A program made the translations under genes and the position numbers. A model generated the notes under the pieces. It worked only from the letters and a program-made list of their open reading frames with translations, was not told the DNA's origin and did not search any database. Shown piece after piece: positions 6,234 through 6,934 of a DNA stretch of 6,934 nucleotides (its first letter is position 1; every line of letters begins with the position of its first letter). The stretch spans positions 1 to 6,934 of the forward strand of contig JALSMC010000291.1 of NCBI GenBank assembly GCA_026987995.1. Direction: 5' to 3'. Origin of the DNA: Sulfurimonas sp. Lineage in GTDB: Bacteria > Campylobacterota > Campylobacteria > Campylobacterales > Sulfurimonadaceae.

Positions 6234-6934
6234 TTGGAATTATTAAATATAAAAAATTTAGACTTAGCAAATAAAAAAGTATTTATTAGATGTGATTTTA
6301 ATGTTCCTATGGATGAGTTTGGAAATATCTCTGATGACAGACGTATCCGTTCAGCACTTACAACTCTGAACTACTGTCTTGATCAAGACTGTTCTATCAT
6401 CTTAGCATCACATTTAGGACGTCCAAAGGGTGAGGTAAATGAAAAGTATTCTTTAGCACCTATCGCACGCCGCTTACATCATTTACTCAAACGCGAAGTA
6501 ACTCTTGCTTCAGATGTAGTTGGTGCGGATGCGATGGCTAAAGTCAGAGATATGAAATGTTGTGACATCATCTTGCTAGAGAACCTGCGTTATGAAGCGG
6601 GCGAAACTACAAACGACACCAAACTTGCAAAACAACTTGCAGATATGGCGGACATTTACATCAACGATGCGTTTGGTGTGAGTCATAGAGCACATGCTTC
6701 AGTAGAGGGCATCACTCACTTTTTTGACGATGATCATAAAGCAGCTGGCTTTTTACTAGAACGCGAGATAAAGTTTTTTGGTAAACTCATAAACGAACCA
6801 GTACGTCCTTTTGCTGCCATAGTTGGTGGTAGTAAGGTCTCAGGAAAACTTGAAGCTCTTAAAAACCTTCTGCCTAAAGTAGATAAGATTTTCATCGGTG
6901 GTGGGATGGCGTTTACCTTTTTAAAACAGATGGG
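6234..6934 (+). CDS. pgk: Phosphoglycerate kinase, N-terminal part, TTG start, cut by the window edge
   Basis: An open frame from TTG 6234 runs off the right edge after 233 codons, so about 165 residues of the roughly 400-residue enzyme are missing. Phosphoglycerate kinase transfers phosphate between 1,3-bisphosphoglycerate and ADP in the cytoplasm. Visible N-lobe motifs are [10 protein letters not shown] (16-25) with D21 and N23 for substrate binding, DDRRIRSAL with R36, [21 protein letters not shown] and the near-invariant [14 protein letters not shown]. The hinge and start of the nucleotide-binding lobe follow as [13 protein letters not shown] and [14 protein letters not shown] is chosen because it has an AGGA ribosome binding site at the right distance and yields [11 protein letters not shown], a typical Pgk N terminus. 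The next in-frame ATG (residue 26) falls after the essential DFNVP motif. It follows gap by 8 bp. The remaining part cannot be assessed. Confidence 0.95.
   Translation, partial: MELLNIKNLDLANKKVFIRCDFNVPMDEFGNISDDRRIRSALTTLNYCLDQDCSIILASHLGRPKGEVNEKYSLAPIARRLHHLLKREVTLASDVVGADAMAKVRDMKCCDIILLENLRYEAGETTNDTKLAKQLADMADIYINDAFGVSHRAHASVEGITHFFDDDHKAAGFLLEREIKFFGKLINEPVRPFAAIVGGSKVSGKLEALKNLLPKVDKIFIGGGMAFTFLKQM

Overview
The window looks like an ordinary chromosomal stretch of a free-living Campylobacterota (Epsilonproteobacteria), probably Sulfurimonas or a close relative. This is inferred from the AT-rich composition, the divergent nadD-rsfS / gap-pgk arrangement, an ArsRS/CprRS-like two-component pair, and promoters with TATAAT-type -10 boxes but no clear -35. 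I did not find a new defence, mobile or CRISPR system. There are no rRNA or tRNA genes and no insertion sequences. Nearly every base is coding.

Layout. (1) Positions 3-131 hold the last 42 codons of a membrane protein, most likely the ferrous iron permease FeoB. (2) A 54-bp intergenic region (132-185) carries tandem -10 hexamers and a good ribosome binding site; an inverted repeat (126-146) overlaps its left edge. (3) Four plus-strand genes follow with gaps of 9, 10 and 23 bp, so they are probably one transcript: a 245-residue tandem-receiver protein with no output domain, an OmpR-family response regulator, a membrane histidine kinase, and an MltF-type lytic transglycosylase. (4) The transglycosylase gene ends tail-to-tail, with a 14-bp overlap, against rsfS. 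rsfS and nadD form a minus-strand pair overlapping by 11 bp. (5) A 62-bp divergent promoter region contains a 10-bp tandem repeat. (6) gap and the first 233 codons of pgk run to the right edge.

How the genes may work together. The kinase and OmpR regulator form a complete signalling pair. The preceding tandem-receiver protein may modulate them, since its first receiver lacks the phospho-accepting Asp and it has no output domain. Co-transcription with a periplasmic peptidoglycan lyase suggests an envelope theme, which is inference. On the right side, NadD makes the NAD precursor, RsfS silences ribosomes, and Gap and Pgk are consecutive steps of glycolysis/gluconeogenesis. The most interesting items are the degenerate receiver protein, the divergent promoter whose repeat may set up an almost leaderless nadD transcript, and the kinase's degenerate ATP-binding G1 box.
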